Shown here: piece after piece, positions 25,140 to 37,600 of the stretch
Numbering within the stretch: the first letter of the stretch is position 1
How the letters are laid out: each line of letters starts with the position of its first letter
Assembly: GCA_947247005.1 (NCBI GenBank)
Contig: OX365956.1
Location: forward strand, 7,956,089-8,020,088
DNA length: 64,000 nt
Direction: 5' to 3'
Source of the DNA: Spisula solida
Lineage: Eukaryota > Mollusca > Bivalvia > Venerida > Mactridae
Made by a program: the position numbers and the translations under genes
The notes under the pieces: model-generated
Seen by the model: only the letters and a program-made list of their open reading frames with translations
Told to the model about the DNA's origin: nothing
The model's database searches: none

Positions 25140-25640
25140 GCATCATTGTTAAACACCATGAGATGGTGTGCTGCTTACTGTGAGTCCTCAAGATTCAGGT
25201 CTCTAGCTTAATGGTCAAACGTCAAAAATGAGCATTTTAGACCTTGTCAGGGCTGTATCTCCCTTAAGCTCTGACATTTTTATCATAACTTGGCATTATT
25301 GTTTAACACCATGCGACGGTGTGCAGTGTTCTAACTCAAAAGTCAAGGTCACAGTTAAAGGTCAAACGTCAAAAATGAACATTTTAGACCTTGTCAGGAC
25401 ATAGTGACAGGGTGAGTATTTGATTTCTCTTCGTCCTTAGTATGTGTTTCCATGCGTCCATCCGTCAACTAATCATTCAAACAACGACTTCTCTTAAACC
25501 AATTTCAACCACATTTCACAGGAATGTTCCTTTGGTGGTCCTTTCTAAAAATAGCCCAAAGAATTGAAATCTATTAATAACGCTGGTTAGTTGTCATGGC
25601 AACCAATAGGAAAAACTAAACAAAATTTATACAATCAAAA
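25140..25640. mobile_element. fragments of tandem-unit dispersed repeats
   Basis: Two related sub-blocks (25150-25265 and 25270-25390) share ACCATGNGANGGTGTGC and GGTCAAACGTCAAAAATGA. GACATAGTGACAGGGTGAG, a form like the hairpin of the 13.8-kb element, follows, then a CCGTCAACTAATC block. These look like broken pieces of the same class of non-autonomous elements. Confidence 0.4.
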
Positions 25641-25924
25641 ATATAAAGTCAGACCGGGAAGGCAGCACTCAACTTAACCAGCCGAGCACAGAAAACATAA
25701 AAAACATACAAGGCACAATGCCAAACTGAACAAGTAAATGATCCGCCCGAGTTCAAGCTATTTAAAAGCTAAATCAACTTGATGAACCAGTGACCAGATT
25801 TCCAAAAAATTGTTCAAAAATACAAAATTAAGTTGTTGAGTGACTGTCTTACAAAAGTTACATTTTTGTCGTGATAGGTCAACAAAACATGGCCACAAGT
25901 AAGTGGGCGTGTTTATTCCCTATC

Positions 25925-27959
25925 ATTCAGTGAGTAGTGTTTAGTGAGTAGTTTTCAGAGAGTAGTGTTCAGTGAGTAGTGTTCAGAGAGTAGTGTTCAG
26001 AGAGAAGTGTTCAGTGAGTAATGTTCAGTGAGTATTGTTCAGTGAGTTATGTTCAGTGAGTAATGTTCAGTGAGTAATGTTCAGTGAGTAGTGAGAAGTG
26101 TTCAGTGAGTAATGTTCAGTGAGTAATGTTCAGTGAGTAATGTTAAGTGAGTAATGTTCAGTGAGGAATGTTCAGTGAGTAATGTTCAGTGAGTGATGTT
26201 GAGTGAGTAGTATTCAGTGAGTAGTGTTCAGTGAGTAGTGTTCAGAGAGTAGTGTTCAGAGAGAAGTGTTCAGTGAGTAATGTTCAGTGAGTATTGTTCA
26301 GTGAGTTATGTTCAGTGAGAAGTGTTCAGTGAGTAATGTTCAGTGAGTAATGTTCGGTGAGTAGTGTTCAGTGAGTAGTGTTCAGTGAGTAATGTTCAGT
26401 GAGTAGTATTCAGTGAGAAGTGTTCAGTGAGTAATGTTCAGTGAGTAATGTTCAGTGAGTAATGTTCAGTGAGTAATGTTCAATGAGTAGTGTTCAGTGA
26501 GTAGTGTTCAGTGAGTAGTGTTCAGAGAGTAGTGATCAGTGAGTAGTGTTCAGTGAGTAGTGTTCATTGAGTTATGTTCAGTGAGTAGTGTTCAATGAGT
26601 AGTGTTCACTGAGTAGTGATCAGTGAGTAATGTTCAGTGAGTAATGTTCAGTGAGATATGTTCATTGAGTAGTGTTCAGTGAGAACAGTGTTCAGTAATT
26701 AGTTTTCAAGGAGTAGTGTTCAGTAATTAGTGTTCATTAAGTAGTGTTCAGTGATTAGTGTTCAGAGAGTAGTGTTCAGTGAGTATTGTTCAATGAGTTG
26801 TTATCAGTGAGTTATGTTCAGTGAGTAATGTTCAGTGAGTAGTGTTCAGTTAGTAGTGTTCAGTGAGTAATGTTCAGTGAGTAGTGTTCATTGAGTAGTG
26901 TGCAGTGAGTAGTGTTCAGTGAGTAGTGTTCAGTGAGTAGTGTTCAGAGAGTAATGTTTAGAGAGTAATATTCAGTGAGTAATGTTCAGTGAGTTATGTT
27001 CAGTAGGTAGTGTTCAGTGAGTAATGTTCAGTGTGTAATGTTCAGTGAGTAGTGTTTAGAGAGTAGTGTTCAGTGAGTAGTTTTTAGAGAGTAGTGTTTA
27101 GTGAGTAGTGTTCAGTGAGATATGTTCAGTGATAAGTTTTAGGTGAGTAATTTTCCTTGAGTAATGTTAAAATAGTAGTATTTGGTGAGTAGTGTTCAGT
27201 AAGTAGTGTTTAGTAAGTAGTTTTTAGAGAGTAGTGTTCAGTGAGTAGTGTTCAGTGAGTAATGTTCCGTGAGTAATTTTCAGTGAGTTATGATCAGTAA
27301 GTAGTGTTCAGTGAGTAGTGTTCAATGAGTAGTGTTCAGTGAGAAATGTTCAGTGAGTAATGTTCAGTGAGTAGTGTTTAGAGAGTAGTGTTTAGTGAGT
27401 AGTGTTCAGTGAGTAGTGTTTAGAGAGTAGTGTTCCGTGAGTTATGTTCCGTGAGTAATGTTCAGTGAGAAATGTTCAGTGAGTAGTGCTTAGAGAGTAG
27501 TGTTCAGTGAGTAATGTTCAGTGAGTAGTGTTTAGAGAGTAGTGTTTAGTGAGTAGTGTTCAGTGAGTAATGTTCAGTGAGTAGTGTTAAGTGAGTAGTG
27601 TTTAGAGAGTAGTGTTTAGTGAGTAGTGTTCAGTGAGTAGTGTTCAGTGAGTAATGTTCAGTGAGTAGTGTTTAGTGAGTAGTGTTCAGTGAGAAATGTT
27701 CAGTAAGTAATGTTCAGTAAGTAGTGTTCAGTGAGTAGTGTTCAGCGAGTAGTATTCAGTGAGTAATGTTCATTTTCAGTGACTAGTGTTCAGTGAGTCG
27801 TATTCAGTGAGAACTGTTCAGTGATTAGTGTTCAGTGAGTAGCGTTCAGTGAGTTATGTTCAGTGAGTAGTGTTTAGAGAGCAGTGTTTAGTGAGTTGTG
27901 TTCAGTGAGTAGTGTTTAGTGAGTAATGTTCAGTGAGTAGTGTTCATTGAGTAGTGTTC
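25925..27959. repeat. 14-bp minisatellite, ~145 units over 2 kb
   Basis: The consensus unit is TGTTCAGTGAGTAG, with frequent A/G, C/T and G/T variants (GTAATG, CAGAGAG, TTTAGAG). Single-unit and multi-unit variants recur as blocks, suggesting higher-order duplication. It separates the two convergent Patched-like genes. No coding potential. Confidence 0.95.
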
Positions 27960-28560
27960 TTTTAGAAATTAGTTAGTAGTTAATTTATTATTATAGGTAT
28001 AATTTTAACTTTGGTATCCCAAACAAACACGAACTCGTCTTTTGAAAAGATTAGGCATGCTTTCATGATGGGTATCTATTACAACTGTAAACACCTTGTG
28101 TTTATCTAGAATACCGGTAATCGGATTAGTCCATTAATTCCGCACATTAGTAAATGCTTATTACTTAAACATCTTTAAAGCTTTCATAGCTTAGTAAAGA
28201 AAACATGTATTTGCAAAGTATATATTATGTGTAAGTTTTGTTCTGATGTAAATCGGATATTCAACAATAGAATCCTTATCTAAAGCAGACGTTCAATGTG
28301 ACCACCCATTTTCGGTGAAACAAGTTTCAAACGTGGTTTTGAATTATGTACATGACGCTGTTGCAGGCAGCTATGTAACCAGTCTCTTTTTCCGAGCAAT
28401 CGAATGTTTCATTTCATTTTTGACATATCAAACAATATTCTTTCTTGAAGGCACATGTGTATTTGGACACACGTTTTCTCATATCGCAGATTTTCCCAAT
28501 TCGTAATAAAGTTTTACGATTCGACTTTGGAAATACTCAAATTTATGACATCATCGATGA

Positions 28561-28636
28561 CGAGGGCTCAGTGCAAAACAGTTTTAACTATATATGATTT
28601 TAGAAGGAGTTACAACTGTTTTGCACTGAGTCCTCG
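28561..28636. mobile_element. 76-bp hairpin MITE
   Basis: The left arm CGAGGGCTCAGTGCAAAACAG and the right arm CTGTTTTGCACTGAGTCCTCG pair with one mismatch over about 22 bases, around a 25-base AT-rich loop. No target duplication identified. Confidence 0.7.
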
Positions 28637-28805
28637 ATATAAGTATAAAATATTGCGTGTGAAAATCCAATTTTACAAAAATACGCAGCTCCGAATGTTT
28701 TCTCAGAGGCCCGACCAATTATTTTCTATGAGGAGGTGTCCAGACTGATAGTTAGACAAACTAGTTTCACAGTCAACATTGAATAAAACAAGCAAATTCG
28801 TTGAA

Positions 28806-29962
28806 TTAATATCCCCCGCCTACAGGTTATCAGTATTTCATTGCACAGTTTGGAATGTAAGCTTCCATAAGACAACAATTGTCAATAAATCAATGGCAAT
28901 AACTCAACAGAAAATTGACCAATGAAAATAACTTGACCGGCATCATCAAAGTATAGTTCTTCATATTTATTTTAAGTTTCATGAAATTCTACCCGCTAGT
29001 TATTAGATGAAATAAGTCAATAAACCAAGGGCAGTACAAGGGCAGTAACTCTAAGAAAAATTGACCAAATTGAATAAACAAGTGTGCTAAGATGGCCCTG
29101 TATCCCTCACCTGTGCACATTGAACTAGAAGAACCATATTCAAACAGGACCTTGATTGTGTTGCCATGGTTCTGCATGAATTTCAATTATTTAGCTATTC
29201 ATAGAATGGAGCACTCAAGAAATTTTGTTACCAAGTTGTGATGAAATCCAGTCTGCAGATAAAAGTCTTCACTATTTATATATAGTGGTAAACGAGCCCC
29301 ACCCACTGGCGGCCATGTTTTTAGACGAATCATGACAAAAATGTCAATTTGTAAGAGGGTCACCTAAGTATTTCTGTAAAATTATTTTGAAATCTGGCCA
29401 GTGGTTGATTTTATATGGGTTTTTAAGTTTTTCCAATCGGTTGCCATGGCAACCAGAGTTATTTATAGATTTCAATTATTTTAGCTATTTTTATAGAGGA
29501 TTAGCAAATGAACATTGTTAATAATTCATAATGAAATTCAACCAGTACTTTTAGAAGAATATTTTTAAAGACTTTACTATTTATATATAGGGGAAAATGA
29601 TCCCCACCCACTGGCGGCCATGTTTTTTGACAAATGATGATAAAAATGTCAATTTTGTAAGAAGGTCACCCAACAGCTATTTCTGTAAAATTATTTTGAA
29701 ATCTGGCCCGTGGTTGATTTTTTATGAGTTTTTTTAAGTTTTTCCAATCGGTTGCCATGGCAACCAGAGTTATTTATTGATCAAAAAAAAACTTAACGGG
29801 CATCATCCCAGTATGCTAGTTCACATTAAGTTTAAGTTTCATGAAATTCTTCCAGCTAGTTACAGAGAAATGGCTGCGGAAGGACGGACGGACGGACGGA
29901 CTGACGGACGGACAACGCCATTTCAATACCCCCTACCGATTTCATCGGCGGGGGACAATAAG
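28806..29962. mobile_element. 1.16-kb element, CCCCCGCC ends and two ~300-bp direct units
   Basis: It starts near TAATATCCCCCGCC and ends near GGCGGGGGACAATAA, inverted to each other. Internal units at about 29215-29485 and 29515-29785 share CCCACCCACTGGCGGCCATG, AATCTGGCC.GTGGTTGATT and CAATCGGTTGCCATGGCAAC. A CGGA microsatellite at 29880-29912 precedes the 3' end. The layout parallels the 13.8-kb element. Confidence 0.6.
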
Positions 29963-30249
29963 TTCAACTTTAACATAGGGCTAGTTTTAACATTTTATTG
30001 CTCTAATAAACATATATACAAAAATAACATAAACAAAATGTATGACATACAAATATACTATAGAGCAAAATATTCTGGAAACAATTTATTTCGTCCAAAC
30101 TAATTTGCATAAAGGGATTACACAAAGTGTATTCGCTCTGACCACCTCAAATTTAGACCACTATTGTCACATTTATACTATGTTGCTTTAATATCACCTC
30201 GGCTCAAGGATGATTAAGGACGTATCATTGAGGTGTTAATATACAATAA

Positions 30250-31192
30250 ACTTATCTCAATAATTAGACAAACATTAAGGACTCTTGGAATCAGCCTTCT
30301 GATCACAGTAATAAGACAAACATTCAGGACTCTTGGAATCAGTCTTCTGATCACAGTAATAAGACAAACATTCAGGACTCGTGGAATCAGCCTTCTGATC
30401 ACAGTTATAAGACAAACATTCAGGACTCGTGGAATCAGCCTTCTGATCACAGTAATAAGACAAACATTCAGGACTCGTGGAATCAGCCTTCTGATCACAG
30501 TGATAAGACAAACATTTAGGACTCGTGGAATCAGCCTTCTGATCACAGTAATAAGACAAACATTCAGGACTCGTGTAATCAGCCTTCTGATCACAGTAAT
30601 AAGACAAACATTAAGGACTCTTGGAATCAGCCTTCTGATCACAGTAATAAGACAAACATTCAGGACTCGTGGAATCAGCCTTCGGATCACAGTAATAAGA
30701 CAAACATTTAGGACTCGTGGAATCAGCCTTCTGATCACAGTAATAAGACAAACATTCAGGACTCGTGGAATCAGCCTTCTGATCACAGTAATAAGACAAA
30801 CATTCAGGACTCGTGGAATCAGCCTTCTGATCACAGTAATAAGACAAACATTCAGGACTCGTGGAATCAGCCTTCTGATCACAGTAATAAGACAAACATT
30901 TAGGACTCGTGGAATCAGCCTTCTGATCACAGTAATAAGACAAACATTCAGGACTCGTGGAATCAGCCTTCTGATCACAGTAATAAGACAAACATTTAGG
31001 ACTCGTGGAACCAGCCTTCTGATCACAGTAATAAGACAAACATTCAGGACTCGTGGAATCAGCCTTCTGATCACAGTAATAAGACAAACATTTAGGACTC
31101 GTGGAATCAGCCTTCTGATCACAGTAATAAGACAAACATTTAGGACTCGTGGGATCAACCTTCTGATCTCAATAATAAGACAAACATTTAGT
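30250..31192. repeat. 48-bp minisatellite, ~19 units
   Basis: The unit contains AATAAGACAAACATTCAGGAC and TCGTGGAATCAGCCTTCTG. Variants (CATTTAG, CTCTTGG) are scattered. Because 48 is divisible by 3 and the unit lacks stops, frames of more than 300 codons stay open on both strands; these are not genes. The flanks at 31380-31440 and 31545-31605 carry a repeated block like GGTGGAC.TTAT.TG.(A/G)GTTTTACT. Confidence 0.95.
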
Positions 31193-31568
31193 TGTGGATT
31201 ATTGGAATGGGCCTACAAAGTTTATAGAGTTTAGCTTCAAGTTGGGAATGGAATAAAAAGCAAAGCAGTAAAACATGACCTCGAAATTATTCGGTGGTAC
31301 ATGTATTATTATTGACATGGTCTTATTAATGAGGCGGTCAAATCATTTAAATAAACAATGGAGCTAAACAGTGAGCTACTTGGAAATCGTGAGGTGGTCT
31401 TATTATTGAGGTGGACGTTATATGCGGTTTTACTATTTACAAATAACTGATCTCAATTAAAGGCATTTAGGACTTGGAATGAGCCGAATAATTGAGTTTG
31501 GTTTAATCATTGAAATAAAATAAAGAGCAAAGCAGTTAAACATGACCTTGTAATTGGGAGTTGGTCTT

Positions 31569-31574
31569 TTTATT
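31569..31574 (-). terminator. candidate polyadenylation signal of gene B
   Basis: AATAAA on the minus strand, 53 bases beyond the TGA of gene B. Well placed, though untested and in AT-rich sequence. Confidence 0.45.
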
Positions 31575-31626
31575 AAGGTGGACTTTATGTGAAGTTTTAC
31601 TGTACTGCACTACTATATAGTATAAA

Positions 31627-34600
31627 TCATTCAGTTTTGTCTGTAGCATTTGTACCGTTCTTATTTTTGTGATCCGTCCCTGAAACGTTTTCCATTTTAA
31701 GATCAGCACCGCCGTTCTCGTAGCCACTATTTATCTCATCACGCTCAGACTTGGATTCTTGCAACCGCCCTGGTCCGAGCCATGATAATATGACCGGAAG
31801 AAGTAACAACGCATGCGCAATGCCAAATATCAAAACAAATGACATGACTGCTGCGAATGTTCTAAAAATGTAAGATTTGGCACCTATAAGTACTATTATG
31901 CCAAGAATTGATGACACAGCACCATGGAATATTGGTGCACCAGTTTTGTCTATAGCTTGTTTTACTCGAATATCCCGCTTTTCTCCGTTCGATATCATGT
32001 ACCCATGACATATATGAGCGGTGAAGTCGATGGAGAAACCTATGCTCATGATTAAATGGATCATTGTAATGGCGCTAAGCGCAACATCTAGGTACAACAT
32101 AAAACCAAACACTCCTAACATAATCATAGTAACAGCTAGAGTTACAAATATGATAAGTACAGGGTGTGGCATAAATATACACGTGATTATAAACACAGCG
32201 ACCAATGCTATTCCAACAGTTTTTAAAGTCTGTCCAAATATTGCCACGTATTGTTCATAGGCTACAAAATACGGTGAAAATGCAAAGCAGTCGATTTGTG
32301 CAGCATTTGCAATTTTTCTTGACTCAAGCATCATGTTGCCTTCTTCTTGACTGTCAATCATATCAGCGGATATGACGTATACGCGTGAAATCATAATGGT
32401 TGCGTTTTTGGAATCAATGATGACGTCATTCTGGAACATGGAGTATTTAGTATCTTGAATAAAACGATAGAAACCCGCAATAAAATCTGCCTCACTCGTG
32501 TCGTCATAGTATGACGTAGCTTTGTAAGTTTTCAACCAGTTCACTTCAAATTTCGTATCAAAGTAATGACTTGATTGGGCACTAATTACAACATCGTCGA
32601 TCAAATCATGTGTTTTTGAATCAGAATAAACATACGGTCTCGTTATTATGAATGATACTGGTGTTTGCCGAGTGAAGAACCGTTCATCCCAATCAGAGTA
32701 TTTATAATAGTACGAATCGTCCGCGACTAACTGTGTGAATACTAAGCCCTGCTTTAAATGAACGCACCCATATACTGCAGCCACTACATACGCAACGTAC
32801 AAACAAAGTATTCCAATTTTAAAAGGCGTTTTCAGGACTATTTTCGGAAGGATCCAACGTGGTAGCTTGTCAACAAAACTTTCAGCTTCATCTCGGTTAG
32901 TTGGTGGACGGCCCCCACAGCACATAATCTGCCTCCTCGTTCCGCCCTCCGCCTCGACTTCTTCCTTCGTCTTAATCCGACGGCACGTCATATAATGTCT
33001 GTTGTCACCAACACGTCGTTCATTGATTGCCAAACATGCAGCGAAAAACGTCACATTGTTGATATAACAGAACGTGACGGCAACTCCTGTAGACAGAAAA
33101 GCAAAACTGTTATGTTCAGCATGGTAAGCAATAGAGCTGCGTATCAGTTAGAATGATCGATACGATATTTGTATCGATACAAAATGATCGATATTCGATA
33201 ATCATATGATATATTATTTTGGCAATAAAACATCTAAATACTGTAAATATGCACGTGCATACTTACAAGATGTTGGGGTTTAACACAATTAAGCCAGGCC
33301 TGAGATGTGACAGACAACTTATTTGTATATTTTTTAAATTGCGCAAGTGGTTTACATAGCAGATTCTTGTTTGAAAATTAGATTCACTCGGACATAAACT
33401 ACTTCGACGACCTGACCATTTTGAGACGAAACAAAAAGACGACGGAAAACTTGATTGAAAATGGGTATTTTATTGATTTAAATGTATTTTTGTTGATCGA
33501 TTTTTTGACCGATACGGGCACGTTCGATACGATGTATCGAACGAACGCAAAATACCGGTATTCGATTTATATCGGAAACCGGTACGCAGTCCTAGTAAGC
33601 AACACGTTAATCATTGGCGCCAAAAGAAATCATTGGCGCCAATGTGAATGGCAATTACCGGTAGGTCTATATATATGCAACGATATTCTATTTGCCCTTG
33701 GGAGGCCAGACTAAGTCGTGAAGTTCTCTTACATGTATTAAGTGTTCTTATTAAAAACGTTTTTGCAAATTAACCTACATACACGGTGTTTACAAGCTAG
33801 TTCACAACGTTTTATAAAGTTTATTTTTTTATCATTCTTACATGAGAAAGCTACAGAAATTACAGGTTATTAACTTTAATTTGTATACTGTATATCTATT
33901 AGACCTATCCATTTAAAATTTGTGAATGAAATTTTCGAACACCCTGTATACTTATATTAACGTCTTAATTAGGTTGAAAGAATTAAGTGTTTAATTTTCT
34001 TCAAATATTTCAAAATCAAACAATTCAGAATTATACCTCATACAAACAAGTCATTTAATTAACCATATAATTCAACTTAACGATGATCTGATTTATTTTG
34101 CAACTTTCCAGAAGTCCGCCTTTCACCTCGTTTCGCCAAAAATCCTCCTTTCGAATTTTAGTCAAACCCTTTTACGAAGGGAGAGAATTGATGCAAATGT
34201 AAACATTTTTAACTTTTCATAGAACTTGTAAATAAAACTTGGAAAACTTTTAAAAAATAACAAGAGAAACAGTTTTACCAGTATAAATGCAAAAGTTGCG
34301 CACAGCAACGAAGTTGGATGCTGCTCCAGCCAAGAAAGCAATTAGGTCGGTAAGGGAGGTAATCGTTATACCGACACCGGAAGCTCGCAACGTGGCCGCC
34401 ATCTTTTCTTCCACAGTTTTCTGCCCTTGAGCTCCAGACAGACCAGATATCATAATAAACATGTCGTCAATGCCAATTCCTAAAAATCAAAGGATATGTT
34501 TATTTTCATTGATCTAATTTAGTGGAGGCGGTTGCCTAGAGGTATGGCACACGCCACGAAATTAAAAAGTTCTGGTTTCGACCCTGTCTGCTCGGTTTCG

Positions 34601-37600
34601 ACCCCGTTTGCACCACAGCTATTTCTCAGAGCAAAAACAACACAAGCTCCACTGTACAAGGTAGTACAAATTGGCATCTGTAAGGGTAAAAAGCCAATGT
34701 GTTGAGGCTGGCAGCAATGCCAAGTAGAACAGCCGACTCGCGAGGCAATGCTATTGATTGGGGGCTGCAACTACAGTCGGTTGAACGGACGGACGCATGT
34801 CTATAATTAGACTTGGTACTGCTTATTACATCGGCTTAACCGTGATTTTGTTCAGTTACACACGGTGGATTTAGCTATCCAAACCCGTTTTCCCAGTATT
34901 AACAATTGAATTGTTCGCCCACAATGCGACTGGTGACGCATCTACATCTAAATGGCATTAGCAATGTCGTGCTAGCGGATGATGGTGTAGGCCTACATGT
35001 GGATTTGTTCTTAAATCACTCGTCAGATAGATCTCAGATCGATTACAGGTAACTCCATTTGTATGTCATTGACAAAAAGGTAAAGAAGTATTTTTAAATG
35101 AAATTTATGTAAACTAGTAGATCTACATTGTTGTGCATGAATGTAATTACTTAATGAAGATATCGAAAGTCAATTCTTGTTTTTGATACCATGAAAATCT
35201 GACCTTTTTAGTACAAATGCACCTTTCTAAGATAACATAACATAAACAAATATACATGTACTTTGTACTCTTTATCAATGATAGTTAGTTACCTGTGGTA
35301 TCGATTCATCCTTTAAAAGATGTCTCCTTAATCAAACTCGTTGACCCTTTAAATGGAGATGCCACAATCATAAATAAACACTTATCTTTTACACCAAGCT
35401 ACATTCAGGCAATAACCACATTGTATAGGAAAGAACATGAGTAGCAGTTGTATGTGGGATTATAACTCCGAGCGAAGTGAGAAGTTAAAATTTCATATAC
35501 AAGTATGTTTTACACCTACCCATTATAAGGAAAGGTACCACACCCACAATACTGACGAAATCAACACCTATAGCAGCACATAGACCAAAACTTGACACGA
35601 TGGCTAAACCAGCCGCTATCACTCCAGCAAAACCCAGCCACATTCTCTGTCCTACTTGATCAGTGATCCTGAAAGTAAACAATTCAAGGAAGATTTATAT
35701 ACAGTACAACAGTAGATGCCTCTAACAGTTTTGGTTCGAACACCATAGTAACCTCTAACAGCGTCACAAGTACTTCGGTTCCAGCAAAATGACAAATGTA
35801 CTATTTGATACAGTAGACGCCTGGGAAAACAGGTAGCTCGAACTATATAACAAAGACAAGCAGTTTGGTTCTAGTACAGGCTAATAGACAATTCCTATCA
35901 ATTCACGGTAATTTCACAAAACTTAAGAAAAAGGGATCGAAATTCTACCAGTTCTGTATGTTAAAGAATGGTTTCTAGTTATAGTTCTCCGATCCCAGCA
36001 AATCCACGAATGTAGTCAACTGACATTTTTCTGGATTTCTGGATTTTCGACATTTTTTAACTTTTATCGTTGAACATATCAGACATCATCGAAGGCAAAT
36101 ATTTAGCCTACCTTGATGACAATGTGGCGACACAGGCGTATGTAATCATCATGGTCATCGTGATCGAAAACAGAGTTATGTCCCCTTTTATATTCTTATC
36201 CAATTCTTCATCCATAGAGTTGAAATGTGCGTAGGCAATATCGAAACTGCTGGCCTGATAGGTCTCAATGCTATTTTTGAACTCTGAAACCTGTACAGGA
36301 ATAAATAACATAATTATATTTGCAATGTCTTAGATTTAGACGAAAACAGTATGCTATTAAGACCGATTCGCTATATATAAGAGTCAATTTCAAAATTCGC
36401 AGGTTTTCTTGTCCTGATTGAATAACTTACACATAAATATGATAAACGATAGTAAAACATCTATCATATAAAGCTATATATACTTTATTTATAGTAACAC
36501 TTCAAAACGAAATGATTTGTCATCAGAAAATTTTTGTATTTGTGTTTTACTGCCTAAAACAGGGAACAAATGAATGTCCCAGTACCACAGTGCCATGCTT
36601 TTAATAACAGTTTTTCATGTTGTCATATGTTATGAGACAAAACTGATGGTGAATATTTAATAATACACAGAAAATATATTGTAAACAAAAACATACAATG
36701 AATATTGTAAAAAATATATGTTTTATGCATGTCCCATAGCTTTGTGTCCTTGGTGTAACGAAATCGATTAGGTACCTAATTTTATACCATGATCCCCTAA
36801 AATACCAAAATAACTTCTTTATTTCGAAAGAGTTCCTCATCCTTCACACAGGTACAGAAAGATAGTGTTCCATCTCCTGAAGAAGTCCTCATTAGGTGGA
36901 AATGTTGAGACATAAAGTGATTCACCAACATACATGTACAGTATTGTGATCCCTTATTAGAGACTAACCCAGAGTTCCCGAACATGTGTTCAAGGATTGG
37001 CCTCATCGATAGCCTAGTGGTAGAGCGTCCGCTTCGAGTGCGGGAGGTCACGGTTTCGATCCCAGGCCTTGTCATTCCAAAGACGAAGTAAAAATGGTAC
37101 CAGTATTTCCTTTCCTGGACGCTGAGCATAAAAAAGGAAACTGAATTTTCTTCTCTCATACCCTCAGAGCGATGGATAACATTAGGAATGCGGTGTAGGG
37201 AGTGATAAGTTGGAAAACTTGTTTCACAATCGACTTAAAATAAAATAGTATAAACAAAGGATTGGCCATCTCACTTCTTTAGGTTAATTACTATTGATTA
37301 CTTTTTGACAAATCGTTTTTTCAGACTCTTGCCTACGCTTAGAAGCTAAGCGTTGTATAACGAATGTTTTGAGTAGTTACCCAAGTTGCGGCCTTTATCT
37401 GATACTCCTTGTCGTCTGTACGTATAATATAATCCAGGTTTAGAAACTCTGCTTCCTTCAAGTAATTACCATTATCATCAGTGACGATAACCCCTGGAGA
37501 AACAAAACAATAACACGTCATTAAAAATTGCAAGCAATACATAAGTCCCCTACTAGTTTGAAACCATGACCATTTAAATTATTTTCAATGTTTCTGTTGC

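Noticed and set aside
30214..31234. Open frames of 314 and 333 codons on opposite strands
   Set aside because: Both are products of a 48-bp tandem repeat whose length is divisible by 3; no start context, splice signal or protein-like variation.
32021..32260. 79-codon plus-strand frame inside gene B exon 8, with a counterpart opposite gene A
   Set aside because: It is the antisense shadow of the conserved TM8-10 coding sequence; it is conserved only because the sense protein is.
37003..37075. Functional tRNA gene
   Set aside because: A and B boxes exist but the B box has an extra base and a SINE-like body follows.
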